From positions 1 through 5,867 of the forward strand of contig JAQGNM010000521.1 in assembly GCA_028291845.1 (NCBI GenBank): a stretch of DNA of 5,867 bases. Reading direction: 5' to 3'. This DNA is from Massilia sp. GTDB lineage: Bacteria; Pseudomonadota; Gammaproteobacteria; Burkholderiales; Burkholderiaceae_D. The notes beneath the pieces are model-generated. The model worked only from the letters and a program-made list of their open reading frames with translations. It searched no databases and had not been told where the DNA came from. Shown one piece after another: positions 1 to 5,125 of this stretch. The position numbers and the translations under genes are program-made. Each line of letters begins with the position of its first letter. Position 1 is the first letter of the stretch.

Positions 1-783
1 ATCTCCGACGATTCGGAAGGGGTGATCCCCGGCATGGACATGACCTTCGCCGGCTTTGCCATCGGCCGGGTGCGCCAGGTCGACCTGGCGCCGGACGGCA
101 AGGCCAGGATTGCCATCGACGTGCCGAAAAAGGATGCGCGCTGGCTGCGCAGTTCCAGCGTGTTCACCCTCGAACGGGGGCTGGTGGGCGACACCCATAT
201 CAAAGCCTATAGCGGCGACCTGAGCGCCCCGCCGATGCCGCCGGACGCCACCCGCACGGTGCTGCGCGGCGACACCGCCGCCGAGATCCCGCGCCTGGTG
301 GCCACCGCCCGCACCTTGCTGGAAAACCTCGAGGCGATCACCCGTGCCGATTCCGCCTTGTCCGGCACGCTGGCCAACGTGCAGAGCGCCACTGGGCGCC
401 TGGCCGGAAAATACGGCTTGCTGGGCGGCGCGCTGGGAGGCGACGAGGAAGCCAAAAAACTGATGCTGACCCTGGACCGGGTGAATGGTCTGCTGGCCCA
501 TGCGGATCAGCGGGTGTTCGGCAAGAACGGCGTGATGGACGACACCCAGGCGGCCGTTCAGCAGCTGCACGTGGTCCTGAACGACGCCAGCGCCACCCTC
601 AAGAAAGTCGATGCGGTGCTGGTCGAGGCGCAGGCGGTGGGCAAGAACGCGCGGGTGGCGACCGACGACCTCGGCGCGTTGCGCGCCGAAGTCGACGCCA
701 GCCTGCACAAGGTGACCCGGCTGGTGGACGAGATCAACCGCAAATGGCCGTTTGCGAAAAAGACGGAGTTGAAGCTGCCATGA
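1..783 (+). CDS. MCE/MlaD-family lipid-transport substrate-binding protein (5' end cut by window)
   Basis: The frame is open from base 1, so the visible 260 residues are the C-terminal part; the GTG at 22 is internal. Family knowledge: MCE proteins are anchored in the inner membrane, project into the periplasm and pass phospholipids or other hydrophobic molecules to or from an MlaE/MlaF-type ABC transporter. What is seen: the first ~70 residues hold the second half of an MCE domain (GMDMTFAGFAIGRVRQVDL, then a beta-rich stretch ending in LERGLVGDTHIKAYSG). From about residue 95 on the protein is long amphipathic helix (TLLENLEAITR, TLANVQSATGRLAG, LHKVTRLVDEINRKW), as in MlaD-like proteins whose helices build a periplasmic tube. 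It ends NRKWPFAKKTELKLP, an ending I associate with burkholderial MCE proteins. The stop overlaps the start of the lipoprotein gene, implying one operon, with permease and ATPase genes expected upstream outside the window. Which paralogue this is (mlaD or another mce gene) cannot be settled, so no symbol is given. Confidence 0.85.
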   Translation: MSDDSEGVIPGMDMTFAGFAIGRVRQVDLAPDGKARIAIDVPKKDARWLRSSSVFTLERGLVGDTHIKAYSGDLSAPPMPPDATRTVLRGDTAAEIPRLVATARTLLENLEAITRADSALSGTLANVQSATGRLAGKYGLLGGALGGDEEAKKLMLTLDRVNGLLAHADQRVFGKNGVMDDTQAAVQQLHVVLNDASATLKKVDAVLVEAQAVGKNARVATDDLGALRAEVDASLHKVTRLVDEINRKWPFAKKTELKLP

Positions 784-1427
784 TGAAGGTGACTATGCGC
801 GTTGCCGCGCTCGGTGTTGCGGTGTTGTTGGGCGCATGCGCCGCCAAGACCGTGGAGCCGGCCTGGCGCGGCAATGCTGCCGGCGCCCTCGACAGTTTCA
901 CCACGGAATACCTGGCCGGCAACAGCGCGCTGGCGGCGTCGGACTTTGCCCGCGCACGCAGCGAAATGGCCAGCACCGGGCGTTTCGACATGGTGGCGCA
1001 CGCCGAACTGCTGCGCTGCGCCGTCAAGACCGCCAGCCTGGAGATCGGCGAGTGCGCGGGCTTTACGCCGCTGGCGCCCGATGCAACGCCGGCCGAACGC
1101 GCCTACGCGGCCTATCTCGCCGGCAGATTCGCGGGAATCGATGCGGCCCTGTTGCCGCCGCAGCATCAAGCGATCGCGCGTGGAAGCGCCGGCTTGTCGA
1201 GTGTGGCCGATCCCTTGTCGCGGCTGGTGGCGGCCGGGGCATTGATGCAGGCGGGACGGCTCGCACCTGCCGATATCGGTGTCGCCATCGAGACGGCATC
1301 GAGCCAGGGCTGGCGGCGGCCCTTGCTGACCTGGCTCGGAGTGGCGGCGCAACGGGCGCGCGCGGTGGGCGACGCGGCCGAGCTGGCGCGGATCGAGCGG
1401 CGGATTGCGTTGGTTGGGTCGAAATAG
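780..1427 (+). CDS. Predicted lipoprotein, probable partner of the MCE transport protein
   Basis: The frame gives 215 residues from ATG 780. A signal peptide with a basic start (MMKVTMR), a hydrophobic core (VAALGVAVLL) and the lipobox LGAC places the lipidated Cys at residue 20. The residue after it is Ala rather than Asp, so by the enterobacterial +2 rule outer-membrane sorting is expected. The start is chosen because ATG 780 overlaps the preceding TGA as ATGA, GGAG lies at 765-768, and the longer in-frame start at 744 would add 12 residues ahead of the signal peptide; ATG 783 is equally possible. The mature part is Ala/Arg-rich and helical, with short helix pairs reminiscent of tetratricopeptide-like folds (FTTEYLAGNSALAASDFARARSEM), and has two Cys at mature positions (LLRCAVK, GECAGF) that could form a disulfide. 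I do not recognise the family, and it does not look like the usual ABC auxiliary lipoprotein (PqiC/LetC-like). Translational coupling suggests it works with the MCE transporter, perhaps as the outer-membrane contact; that role is inference. Confidence 0.8.
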   Translation: MMKVTMRVAALGVAVLLGACAAKTVEPAWRGNAAGALDSFTTEYLAGNSALAASDFARARSEMASTGRFDMVAHAELLRCAVKTASLEIGECAGFTPLAPDATPAERAYAAYLAGRFAGIDAALLPPQHQAIARGSAGLSSVADPLSRLVAAGALMQAGRLAPADIGVAIETASSQGWRRPLLTWLGVAAQRARAVGDAAELARIERRIALVGSK

Positions 1428-1431
1428 GGAG

Positions 1432-1484
1432 AGCAGGGGGACTGGCCGGGCCGCGTTCGGACCGCAGGTGCCTGTCCCCCTGCT
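1432..1484. repeat. Palindromic dispersed repeat, copy 1 (between convergent genes)
   Basis: Arms 1432-1445 (AGCAGGGGGACTGG) and 1471-1484 (CCTGTCCCCCTGCT) pair at 13 of 14 positions around a 25-base centre. The reverse complement of the whole unit aligns over nearly its full length with the repeat at 4766-4814, including the non-palindromic centre (CCTGCGGTCCGAACGCGGCC here, CCTGCGTCCGAATGCGGCC there). It sits between the lipoprotein stop at 1427 and the SRPBCC stop at 1518, so its hairpin could stop or stabilise both transcripts, but no T-run follows on either strand. It is probably a REP/BIME-like element; whether it is moved by a RAYT transposase cannot be judged here. Confidence 0.75.
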
Positions 1485-1517
1485 GCTCAACACCGCTTGC
1501 GGATCACAGCGCGCAGT

Positions 1518-2066
1518 TCAGTGCTGACTAATCTGCCCGCGCCAGGCGCCGCTTTCCTTGCCGCGCGCTTCGATCATGTCCTTGAAACGCTGCAGGTTGC
1601 TGCGCGCCTCCATGCGCACGGCGCCCAGGGCGTCGCCCAACTTTTCGGCCGGTCCCTCCGGCGCATAGGACATTTTCAGGGTGATACGGGTGTGGTCGTC
1701 GGATAGCTTTTGGAAGGTGACCACGCCCTCGTTGCGCACCCCGCTGGTGCTGCGCCAGGCGATGCGGCGATCCGGCACCTGCTCGGTGATTTCGGCGTCC
1801 CATTCTTTTTCCACCCCGGCAATGGTGGCTTTCCAGTGCAGGCGGCGGTCGTCGAGCTGGCGCACTTCCCGCACGCTGGCCATGAAGTTGGGGAACTCCG
1901 CGAACTGGGTCCACTGGTTGTAGGCGGCGTGCAGTGGAACGTTGACCTCGATGGTTTCTTCGACAAACGTTTTGTCGTCGCTGCGGCCTTTTTTGCCCAT
2001 TTGCCTGGAAAGAAAATAGCCACCGACGGCCAGCGCGGTAGCGGTAACGACGCGGTTGAGTACCAT
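1518..2066 (-). CDS. Membrane-anchored SRPBCC-fold (polyketide cyclase/START-like) protein
   Basis: The protein has 182 residues. Residues ~5-20 (RVVTATALAVGGYFLS) form one hydrophobic segment followed by a basic stretch (RQMGKKGR), fitting an N-terminal anchor with the rest in the cytoplasm. Residues ~33-165 form an SRPBCC (Bet v 1/START-like) domain: the opening strand TFVEETIEVNVPLHAAYNQWTQ, then FAEFPNFMASVREVRQLDD, the WKATIAGVEKEWDAEITEQVPDRRIAWRS strand series, GVVTFQKLSDDHTRITLKMSY, and the long C-terminal helix that closes the hydrophobic cavity. The layout matches uncharacterised proteins grouped with polyketide cyclase/dehydrase or COG5637-type membrane proteins. The family binds hydrophobic ligands, but no ligand or reaction can be named. 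The start is well supported: AGGAG at 2073-2077 lies six bases upstream. The gene stands alone, with its own candidate promoter at 2095-2122 and a 93-base gap from the upstream GST gene. Confidence 0.85.
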   Translation of the reverse strand: MVLNRVVTATALAVGGYFLSRQMGKKGRSDDKTFVEETIEVNVPLHAAYNQWTQFAEFPNFMASVREVRQLDDRRLHWKATIAGVEKEWDAEITEQVPDRRIAWRSTSGVRNEGVVTFQKLSDDHTRITLKMSYAPEGPAEKLGDALGAVRMEARSNLQRFKDMIEARGKESGAWRGQISQH

Positions 2067-2072
2067 GGCAAA

Positions 2073-2077
2073 CTCCT
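2073..2077 (-). promoter_or_regulatory. Ribosome binding site of the SRPBCC gene
   Basis: On the minus strand AGGAG is followed by the six-base spacer TTTGCC and then ATG at 2066. This is the strongest Shine-Dalgarno among the minus-strand genes here and fixes the start. Confidence 0.8.
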
Positions 2078-2094
2078 CATGTGATTGTCTGAAG

Positions 2095-2122
2095 TCAGAC
2101 CGCCATGACGCCGATTCGTTCC
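2095..2122 (-). promoter_or_regulatory. Candidate ECF (RpoE-like) promoter of the SRPBCC gene
   Basis: Read on the minus strand, GGAACGA (2122-2116) is followed by exactly 15 bases and then GTCTGA (2100-2095). The consensus known for RpoE-type sigma factors is GGAACTT-N15-GTCTAA, so the conserved GGAAC and GTCT.A cores and the spacing all fit. Transcription would begin near 2088, giving a ~22-base leader that holds the Shine-Dalgarno. No good sigma-70 pair was seen in the same gap. The -10 element lies inside a 6-2-6 inverted repeat (2087-2100, GTCTGA-AG-TCAGAC), which might be an operator or chance. A short two-block match can arise by chance, hence moderate confidence. Confidence 0.45.
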
Positions 2123-2159
2123 GCGTCAGCTTGCGTTTTTTGCGCTGTATAGCGCTGGC

Positions 2160-2801
2160 TCAAGCGATGCCATTGTTGCCGTGCAGGAGAAAGGCGGGCC
2201 GCTGCGACAGCAAGTCGAAGTAGGCCTCGACGGCGGGCAATTCGGCGTGCGCCAGCGGGGTGGCTTTCCAGCGGTTGACCGACAGGCCGATCACCACGTC
2301 GGCCAGGGTCAGGCGCTCGCCGGTCATGTAGGGGCCGTTGGCGGCCAGGTGGGTATCGAGCAAGCGCATGGCGCGGTTCCACGCCGCCACCCCAGCGGCC
2401 AGTTGCGCCGCGTCCTGATGGGCGGGGCTGGCGCGCACCAGCGACAGGAAGGGATAGCGCCATGCGGTGTTGAGGTCGGTGGCCTGCCAATCCATCCAGC
2501 GCTCGACCAGCGCGCGTTCTTGTGAGGGCGGCGGCAGCAGCGCGCCGTCGCCATGGCGGTCGGCCAGGTAACGGCAAATACTGTTCGATTCCCACAAAAT
2601 AAAGCCGTCGTCATCGATGACCGGCACCATGGCGTTGGGATTGAGGGCGAGGAATTCGGACGACTGCAGCGACAAAGTTCCCGTCCCCCACGCCTCCAGG
2701 ACATACGGCAGGGCCAGCTCGTCGCAGGTCCACAGCACCTTGCGCACGTTGATCGAGCTCGGCTTACCCAGTATTTTCAGCATCGGGAATGGTGCCGCCA
2801 T
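2160..2801 (-). CDS. Glutathione S-transferase family protein
   Basis: The protein has 213 residues, a normal length for a cytosolic GST. These enzymes join glutathione to electrophiles or use it to reduce or isomerise substrates. Residues ~7-82 are the thioredoxin-like domain: LKILGKPSSINVRKVLWTCDEL has a catalytic-Ser-type active-site region (Ser15/Ser16 before IN..KV, as in theta/beta-like bacterial GSTs); NPNAMVPVI carries the cis-Pro (Pro60), and ESNSI (71-75) is the glutathione gamma-glutamyl contact. Residues ~95-213 are the helical domain, with the N-capping box in LTLADVV (165-171). The frame stays open far upstream, but homology begins at LKILGK. The start ATG 2801 is chosen because it overlaps the upstream stop as TGATG, implying translational coupling; ATG 2783 (207 residues, MLKILG) is the alternative. 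Neither has a clear Shine-Dalgarno. With the flavoprotein it forms a thiol/redox gene pair. The substrate is unknown. Confidence 0.9.
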   Translation of the reverse strand: MAAPFPMLKILGKPSSINVRKVLWTCDELALPYVLEAWGTGTLSLQSSEFLALNPNAMVPVIDDDGFILWESNSICRYLADRHGDGALLPPPSQERALVERWMDWQATDLNTAWRYPFLSLVRASPAHQDAAQLAAGVAAWNRAMRLLDTHLAANGPYMTGERLTLADVVIGLSVNRWKATPLAHAELPAVEAYFDLLSQRPAFLLHGNNGIA

Positions 2802-3745
2802 CAGCGCGCCGGCCGCAAGGTCCACGGCAGCGAATTGTGGATGCGGGTGGCGGCGATCGCCGCCTGGCCGGTGGCGACGCTGATCTGGTTCAGGCCGCGC
2901 ACCACGTCGCCTACCGCGTACAGGCCCGGCACCGTGGTGCACTGGGCGGCGTCGACCACCAGTTCGCCGCAGTCGGCCGTTTCGGCGCCCAGCGACGCCG
3001 CCAGGTCGGAGTGGGCGATTTCTCCCAGCATCGGATAGAGCACGTCGAATTCGTGGGTGTCGCCGTCGCCGGTGTGCAGAACAGGTTTGAAGTCGTCGGT
3101 GAGGCGCACTTCGCGTACCGGCGAGCGCACGTAGCGCACGCCGGCAGCGTTCAACTGCTGTAATTCGTCCGGGGTCAGAATGCTGCCCTCGGTGCGGTCG
3201 AACAGGGTGACATCGGCGGAAAAGCTGCGCATGAACATGGCGTGGCCGATCGGGTTGGTTTCCGACGACACGATGGCGATGCGGCGATCGACGACGTCGT
3301 AGCCGTCGCACACCGGGCACAGGCGGATGGCGCCGCTCGACACGCCATCGCGCCAGTGGTCGACCGGCAGACTTTTGTCGACGATGCCGGTGGCGACGAT
3401 GACGGTGAGGGCGCGCACTTCGCCGCCTTCCCAGGTGCCGACAAAGGCGCCGTCTTCAAGCCGCAGCGAAACCAGTTCCGCCTCGGTGATGGCGCCGCCA
3501 TAGCGCTCGAGCTGGCTGCGCAGATTGTCGAGCAGGGCGTTGCCGCCCACACCTTCCGGAAAGCCGGGATAGTTATGCGAAACGGGAATCCAGCTGGCGC
3601 GGCTGTTGCCCTTGTCGAATATGGCGACATTGCGCATGAAGCGGCGCAGGTAGATGGCGGCGGTGAGGCCGCCGGGGCCGCCGCCGATGATCAGGCAGTC
3701 GTGGACTCTTGGCGCCTCGTCCTTGGGAAGATTTTCAGCTTGCAT
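2801..3745 (-). CDS. Thioredoxin-reductase-like FAD/CxxC oxidoreductase with a degenerate NADPH site
   Basis: The protein has 314 residues, the size of bacterial thioredoxin reductase. Seen: the FAD dinucleotide fold at the N-terminus (DCLIIGGGPGGLTAAIYLRR, GGGPGG at 21-26), a central ATG motif (118-120), the redox pair CPVCDG (Cys143, Cys146) where E. coli TrxB has CATCDG, and the C-terminal FAD-binding GLYAVGDVV (274-282) with TGQAAIAATRIH after it. Odd: the second nucleotide site, GGGNTA in TrxB, reads VSSETNPIG (159-167), and the HRR..R patch that binds the NADPH phosphate is replaced by LFDRTEGSIL. It is therefore probably not an ordinary NADPH-thioredoxin reductase. It may use another donor, bind a nucleotide differently or act as a dithiol oxidase/reductase like other family branches; that is inference. 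The start at 3745 fits the fold but has no visible Shine-Dalgarno. Its stop overlaps the GST start by one base, and the CDF gene ends 39 bases upstream. Confidence 0.85.
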   Translation of the reverse strand: MQAENLPKDEAPRVHDCLIIGGGPGGLTAAIYLRRFMRNVAIFDKGNSRASWIPVSHNYPGFPEGVGGNALLDNLRSQLERYGGAITEAELVSLRLEDGAFVGTWEGGEVRALTVIVATGIVDKSLPVDHWRDGVSSGAIRLCPVCDGYDVVDRRIAIVSSETNPIGHAMFMRSFSADVTLFDRTEGSILTPDELQQLNAAGVRYVRSPVREVRLTDDFKPVLHTGDGDTHEFDVLYPMLGEIAHSDLAASLGAETADCGELVVDAAQCTTVPGLYAVGDVVRGLNQISVATGQAAIAATRIHNSLPWTLRPAR

Positions 3746-3784
3746 GGTGGCGCATGGTAATTTAACAATGGATCAAAGGCCATG

Positions 3785-4717
3785 CTAAGCGATATTGCGC
3801 CGCGACGGCGCGCAGCCGGACGTCGGCTCGGGCTGCAGGGTGACGTGATCGATCTTGTGCCGGCTTAAGAGCATCTGCTGGACCGCCGCCAGCACCTGCG
3901 GCCAGGCCGTCAGGTCATCGATTTGCAGGTGGCCGATCAGCGCCGGCTCGCCCGGCGCCATGTCCCAGATGTGCAGGTCGTGCACCGCGTGCACGCCGTC
4001 GATGGCGCCGATGTCGGCGCCGACCTGCACGTAATCGATCTGTTCGGGCACGCCCTTCATCAGAAAATGGTACGACTCGCGCAGCACGCCGATGGTCGAC
4101 TTTAAAATCAGCAGCGAGACCAGGATCGACAGCAGCGGGTCGATGCGCACCCAGCCGATGAAATAAATCACGGCGCCGGCGATGACGGCAGCGATCGAGC
4201 CGAGCAGATCGCCCATGACGTTGACCAGGGCGGCACGGGTGTTCATGTTCTGGCTGTCGCGCGAGAGGATCCAGGCCACCATCAGATTGATGGCAATGCC
4301 GATGGCGGCGACGATCAGCACGATCTTGCCCTGCACATGTTGCGGCGCATTGAAACGGCTGATGGCTTCATAGATGATCCAGCAGACCAGGGCCAGCATG
4401 GCAATGCAGTTGACGAACGCCGCCAGCGCCTCGGCGCGGCCGAAGCCGAACGAGTGGCGCGAGGAGGGCGGACGGCGGGCGATGTACTGGGCGAACAGGG
4501 CCAGGCCGAGCGCGGCGGCATCGGTGACCATGTGGCCGGCGTCGGAGATCAGGGCCAGCGAATTGGCCATGAAGCCGGTCACCGCTTCGATGGCGGCGAA
4601 CAATAAAGTGAGCAGCAGGGCGCAGACCAGGGCGGTCTGGCTGCGGCCGACCACGACGTGGGTGTTGACGGCGTCGCCGTCGAGGTGGGCGTGGAGGTGG
4701 GTGGAGTCGGTTTGCAT
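3785..4717 (-). CDS. Cation diffusion facilitator (CDF/ZitB-CzcD-like) metal efflux transporter
   Basis: The protein has 310 residues. Members exchange protons for Zn2+, Cd2+, Co2+ or related ions across the inner membrane, outward. Seen: a His-containing N-terminus (THLHAHLDGD), six hydrophobic segments (~28-48, 55-78, 97-119, 131-151, 163-187, 193-209), the TM2 signature SLALISDAGHMVTD with His62 and Asp66 of the transport site, the conserved RRPPSSRHSFGFGR loop, and TM5 NVMGDLLGS with Asn166 and Asp170. The C-terminal cytoplasmic domain (~215-298) has the ferredoxin-like CDF fold with VHDLHIWDM and HVTLQPEP. Family members such as ZitB have HxxxD in TM5; the Asn here is unusual and may alter metal choice. 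ATG 4717 is used because the N-terminal region is typical; no Shine-Dalgarno is visible, so translation may be leaderless or weak. It is the first of three minus-strand genes. No adjacent metal-responsive regulator lies in the window. Confidence 0.9.
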   Translation of the reverse strand: MQTDSTHLHAHLDGDAVNTHVVVGRSQTALVCALLLTLLFAAIEAVTGFMANSLALISDAGHMVTDAAALGLALFAQYIARRPPSSRHSFGFGRAEALAAFVNCIAMLALVCWIIYEAISRFNAPQHVQGKIVLIVAAIGIAINLMVAWILSRDSQNMNTRAALVNVMGDLLGSIAAVIAGAVIYFIGWVRIDPLLSILVSLLILKSTIGVLRESYHFLMKGVPEQIDYVQVGADIGAIDGVHAVHDLHIWDMAPGEPALIGHLQIDDLTAWPQVLAAVQQMLLSRHKIDHVTLQPEPTSGCAPSRRNIA

Positions 4718-4765
4718 GACATAAGTTTAACGGATTGTCGGCTGCTAAGCTTGAAAGCGAATCGG

Positions 4766-4814
4766 AGCCGGGGACAGGCCCTGCGTCCGAATGCGGCCCA
4801 GCCTGTCCCCCGCT
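4766..4814. repeat. Palindromic dispersed repeat, copy 2 (inverted relative to copy 1)
   Basis: A perfect 10-base inverted repeat (GGGGACAGGC at 4770-4779, GCCTGTCCCC at 4801-4810) extends to 13 of 14 pairs over 4766-4779 and 4801-4814. Its centre CCTGCGTCCGAATGCGGCC matches the reverse complement of the centre of the unit at 1432-1484 with one single-base gap and one substitution, so both belong to one repeat family and not merely to chance palindromes. Confidence 0.8.
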
Positions 4815-4831
4815 TTAAAAGCCAACTAAGT

Positions 4832-4852
4832 GCTGGCCAACTTTCGGCCAGC
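4832..4852. repeat. Small inverted repeat (hairpin)
   Basis: GCTGGCC (4832-4838) and GGCCAGC (4846-4852) form a perfect 7-base stem with a 7-base loop. No T-run follows, so it is not a clear terminator. Function unknown. Confidence 0.5.
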
Positions 4853-4863
4853 CGTCAAAGCGA

Positions 4864-4888
4864 GGGTCAGGCCCGCAGGGCCGGACCC
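4864..4888. repeat. GC-rich palindrome, possible second repeat family
   Basis: GGGTCAGGCCC (4864-4874) and GGGCCGGACCC (4878-4888) pair at 10 of 11 positions around the three-base loop GCA. It lies 18 bases ahead of the -35 of the tRNA promoter. It shares the GGG.CAGG...CC..ACCCC flavour of the larger repeats but not their centre. It may be another REP-like unit, or a barrier between the repeat region and the tRNA promoter. Confidence 0.5.
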
Positions 4889-4906
4889 CGGTGCTGCATA
4901 ATGTGC

Positions 4907-4935
4907 TTGTCAGGGTGGCGGCGCGTCTCTATAAT
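4907..4935 (+). promoter_or_regulatory. Sigma-70 promoter of tRNA-Val (and probably thrS)
   Basis: TTGTCA (4907-4912, 5 of 6 to consensus) and TATAAT (4930-4935, perfect) are separated by 17 bases, the optimal spacing. Initiation is expected near 4942, only a few bases before the tRNA 5' end at 4946. The discriminator GTTGGTC is not strongly GC-rich as in classic stringent promoters. No comparable promoter was found between the tRNA and thrS, so this one probably serves both. Confidence 0.85.
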
Positions 4936-4945
4936 GTTGGTCTTC

Positions 4946-5022
4946 GGGCGGTTAGTTCAGCTGGTTAGAATACTTGGTCGACATCCAAGGGGTCGCAGAT
5001 TCGAATTCTGCACCGCCCACCA
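4946..5022 (+). tRNA. tRNA-Val (anticodon GAC)
   Basis: A full 77-base cloverleaf with encoded CCA. Acceptor GGGCGGT (4946-4952) pairs fully with ACCGCCC (5012-5018), then A73 (5019) and CCA (5020-5022). The D stem is GTTC/GAAT with one G-U pair, the anticodon stem is CTTGG/CCAAG, and the T stem GCAGA/TCTGC with loop TTCGAAT is perfect. The anticodon GAC at 4980-4982, with A73, A35 and C36, fits valine identity; it reads GUC and GUU codons. Odd: position 33 (4979) is C, where almost all tRNAs have U. The D arm (GTTC AG..GGTTA GAAT) resembles that of E. coli tRNA-Asp more than that of tRNA-Val. Confidence 0.93.
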
Positions 5023-5048
5023 GACACTGTAAGAGCGAGAAAGGCACC

Positions 5049-5096
5049 ATGGTTATGACACCGCGAACTACGACGGAGTTGTTCCAGCGACGCTAG
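5049..5096 (+). CDS. Putative thrS leader peptide (15 residues, four Thr)
   Basis: ATG at 5049 opens the frame MVMTPRTTTELFQRR, closed by TAG at 5094-5096. Four of 15 codons are Thr (ACA, then ACT-ACG-ACG in a row at 5067-5075), just ahead of an intrinsic terminator and the threonyl-tRNA synthetase gene. An AAAGG Shine-Dalgarno-like run (5040-5044) lies four bases upstream, slightly close but usable. The expected role is to sense charged tRNA-Thr: slow decoding of the Thr run would favour thrS expression. It has no function of its own that can be seen. The frame is short enough to occur by chance; the support is the match between codon content, position and downstream gene. Confidence 0.6.
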   Translation: MVMTPRTTTELFQRR

Positions 5097-5125
5097 TCGA
5101 GGTGTTCTTTCGCTCTTTGAAAAGA

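Larger units (their letters stand above)
4718..4945. other. Gene-free stretch between the CDF gene and tRNA-Val
   Basis: No convincing coding region is present. The stretch holds the inverted repeat copy 2, two smaller hairpins and the tRNA promoter, listed separately. The part next to the CDF start (4718-4760) should hold that gene's minus-strand promoter. It is AT-rich on the minus strand (GTTAAACTTATG), but no -35/-10 pair with proper spacing could be chosen. Confidence 0.6.

Noticed and set aside
744..779. Upstream in-frame ATG (744) as lipoprotein start
   Set aside because: It would place 12 charged or polar residues before the signal peptide and extend the overlap with the MCE gene; ATG 780 has a fitting Shine-Dalgarno and ATGA coupling.
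558..1493. A 311-codon minus-strand frame opposite the MCE and lipoprotein genes
   Set aside because: It is Arg/Gly/Ala-rich without recognisable domains, as expected for antisense frames in GC-rich DNA, and the + strand genes have clear family features.
2142..2155. Hairpin GCGCT-GTAT-AGCGC after the GST gene as a terminator
   Set aside because: On the minus strand, the direction of the GST transcript, the hairpin is followed by A residues rather than T; the T-run is on the wrong side.
2160..3320. A 386-codon minus-strand reading frame containing the GST
   Set aside because: Only the last 213 residues look like a protein; the first part is Arg/Pro-rich and is the out-of-frame shadow of the flavoprotein gene. 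The real start is the coupled ATG at 2801 (or 2783).
3760..3788. Possible minus-strand promoter of the flavoprotein gene (TTAGCA, 17 bases, TTAAAT)
   Set aside because: Only 4 of 6 matches in each box, and the start site would lie just a few bases from the ATG; too weak to list as a feature.
4718..4945. CRISPR-like array or mobile element in the hairpin-rich gap
   Set aside because: The hairpins differ from one another, have no regular spacing or spacers, and no transposase or target-site duplication is visible.
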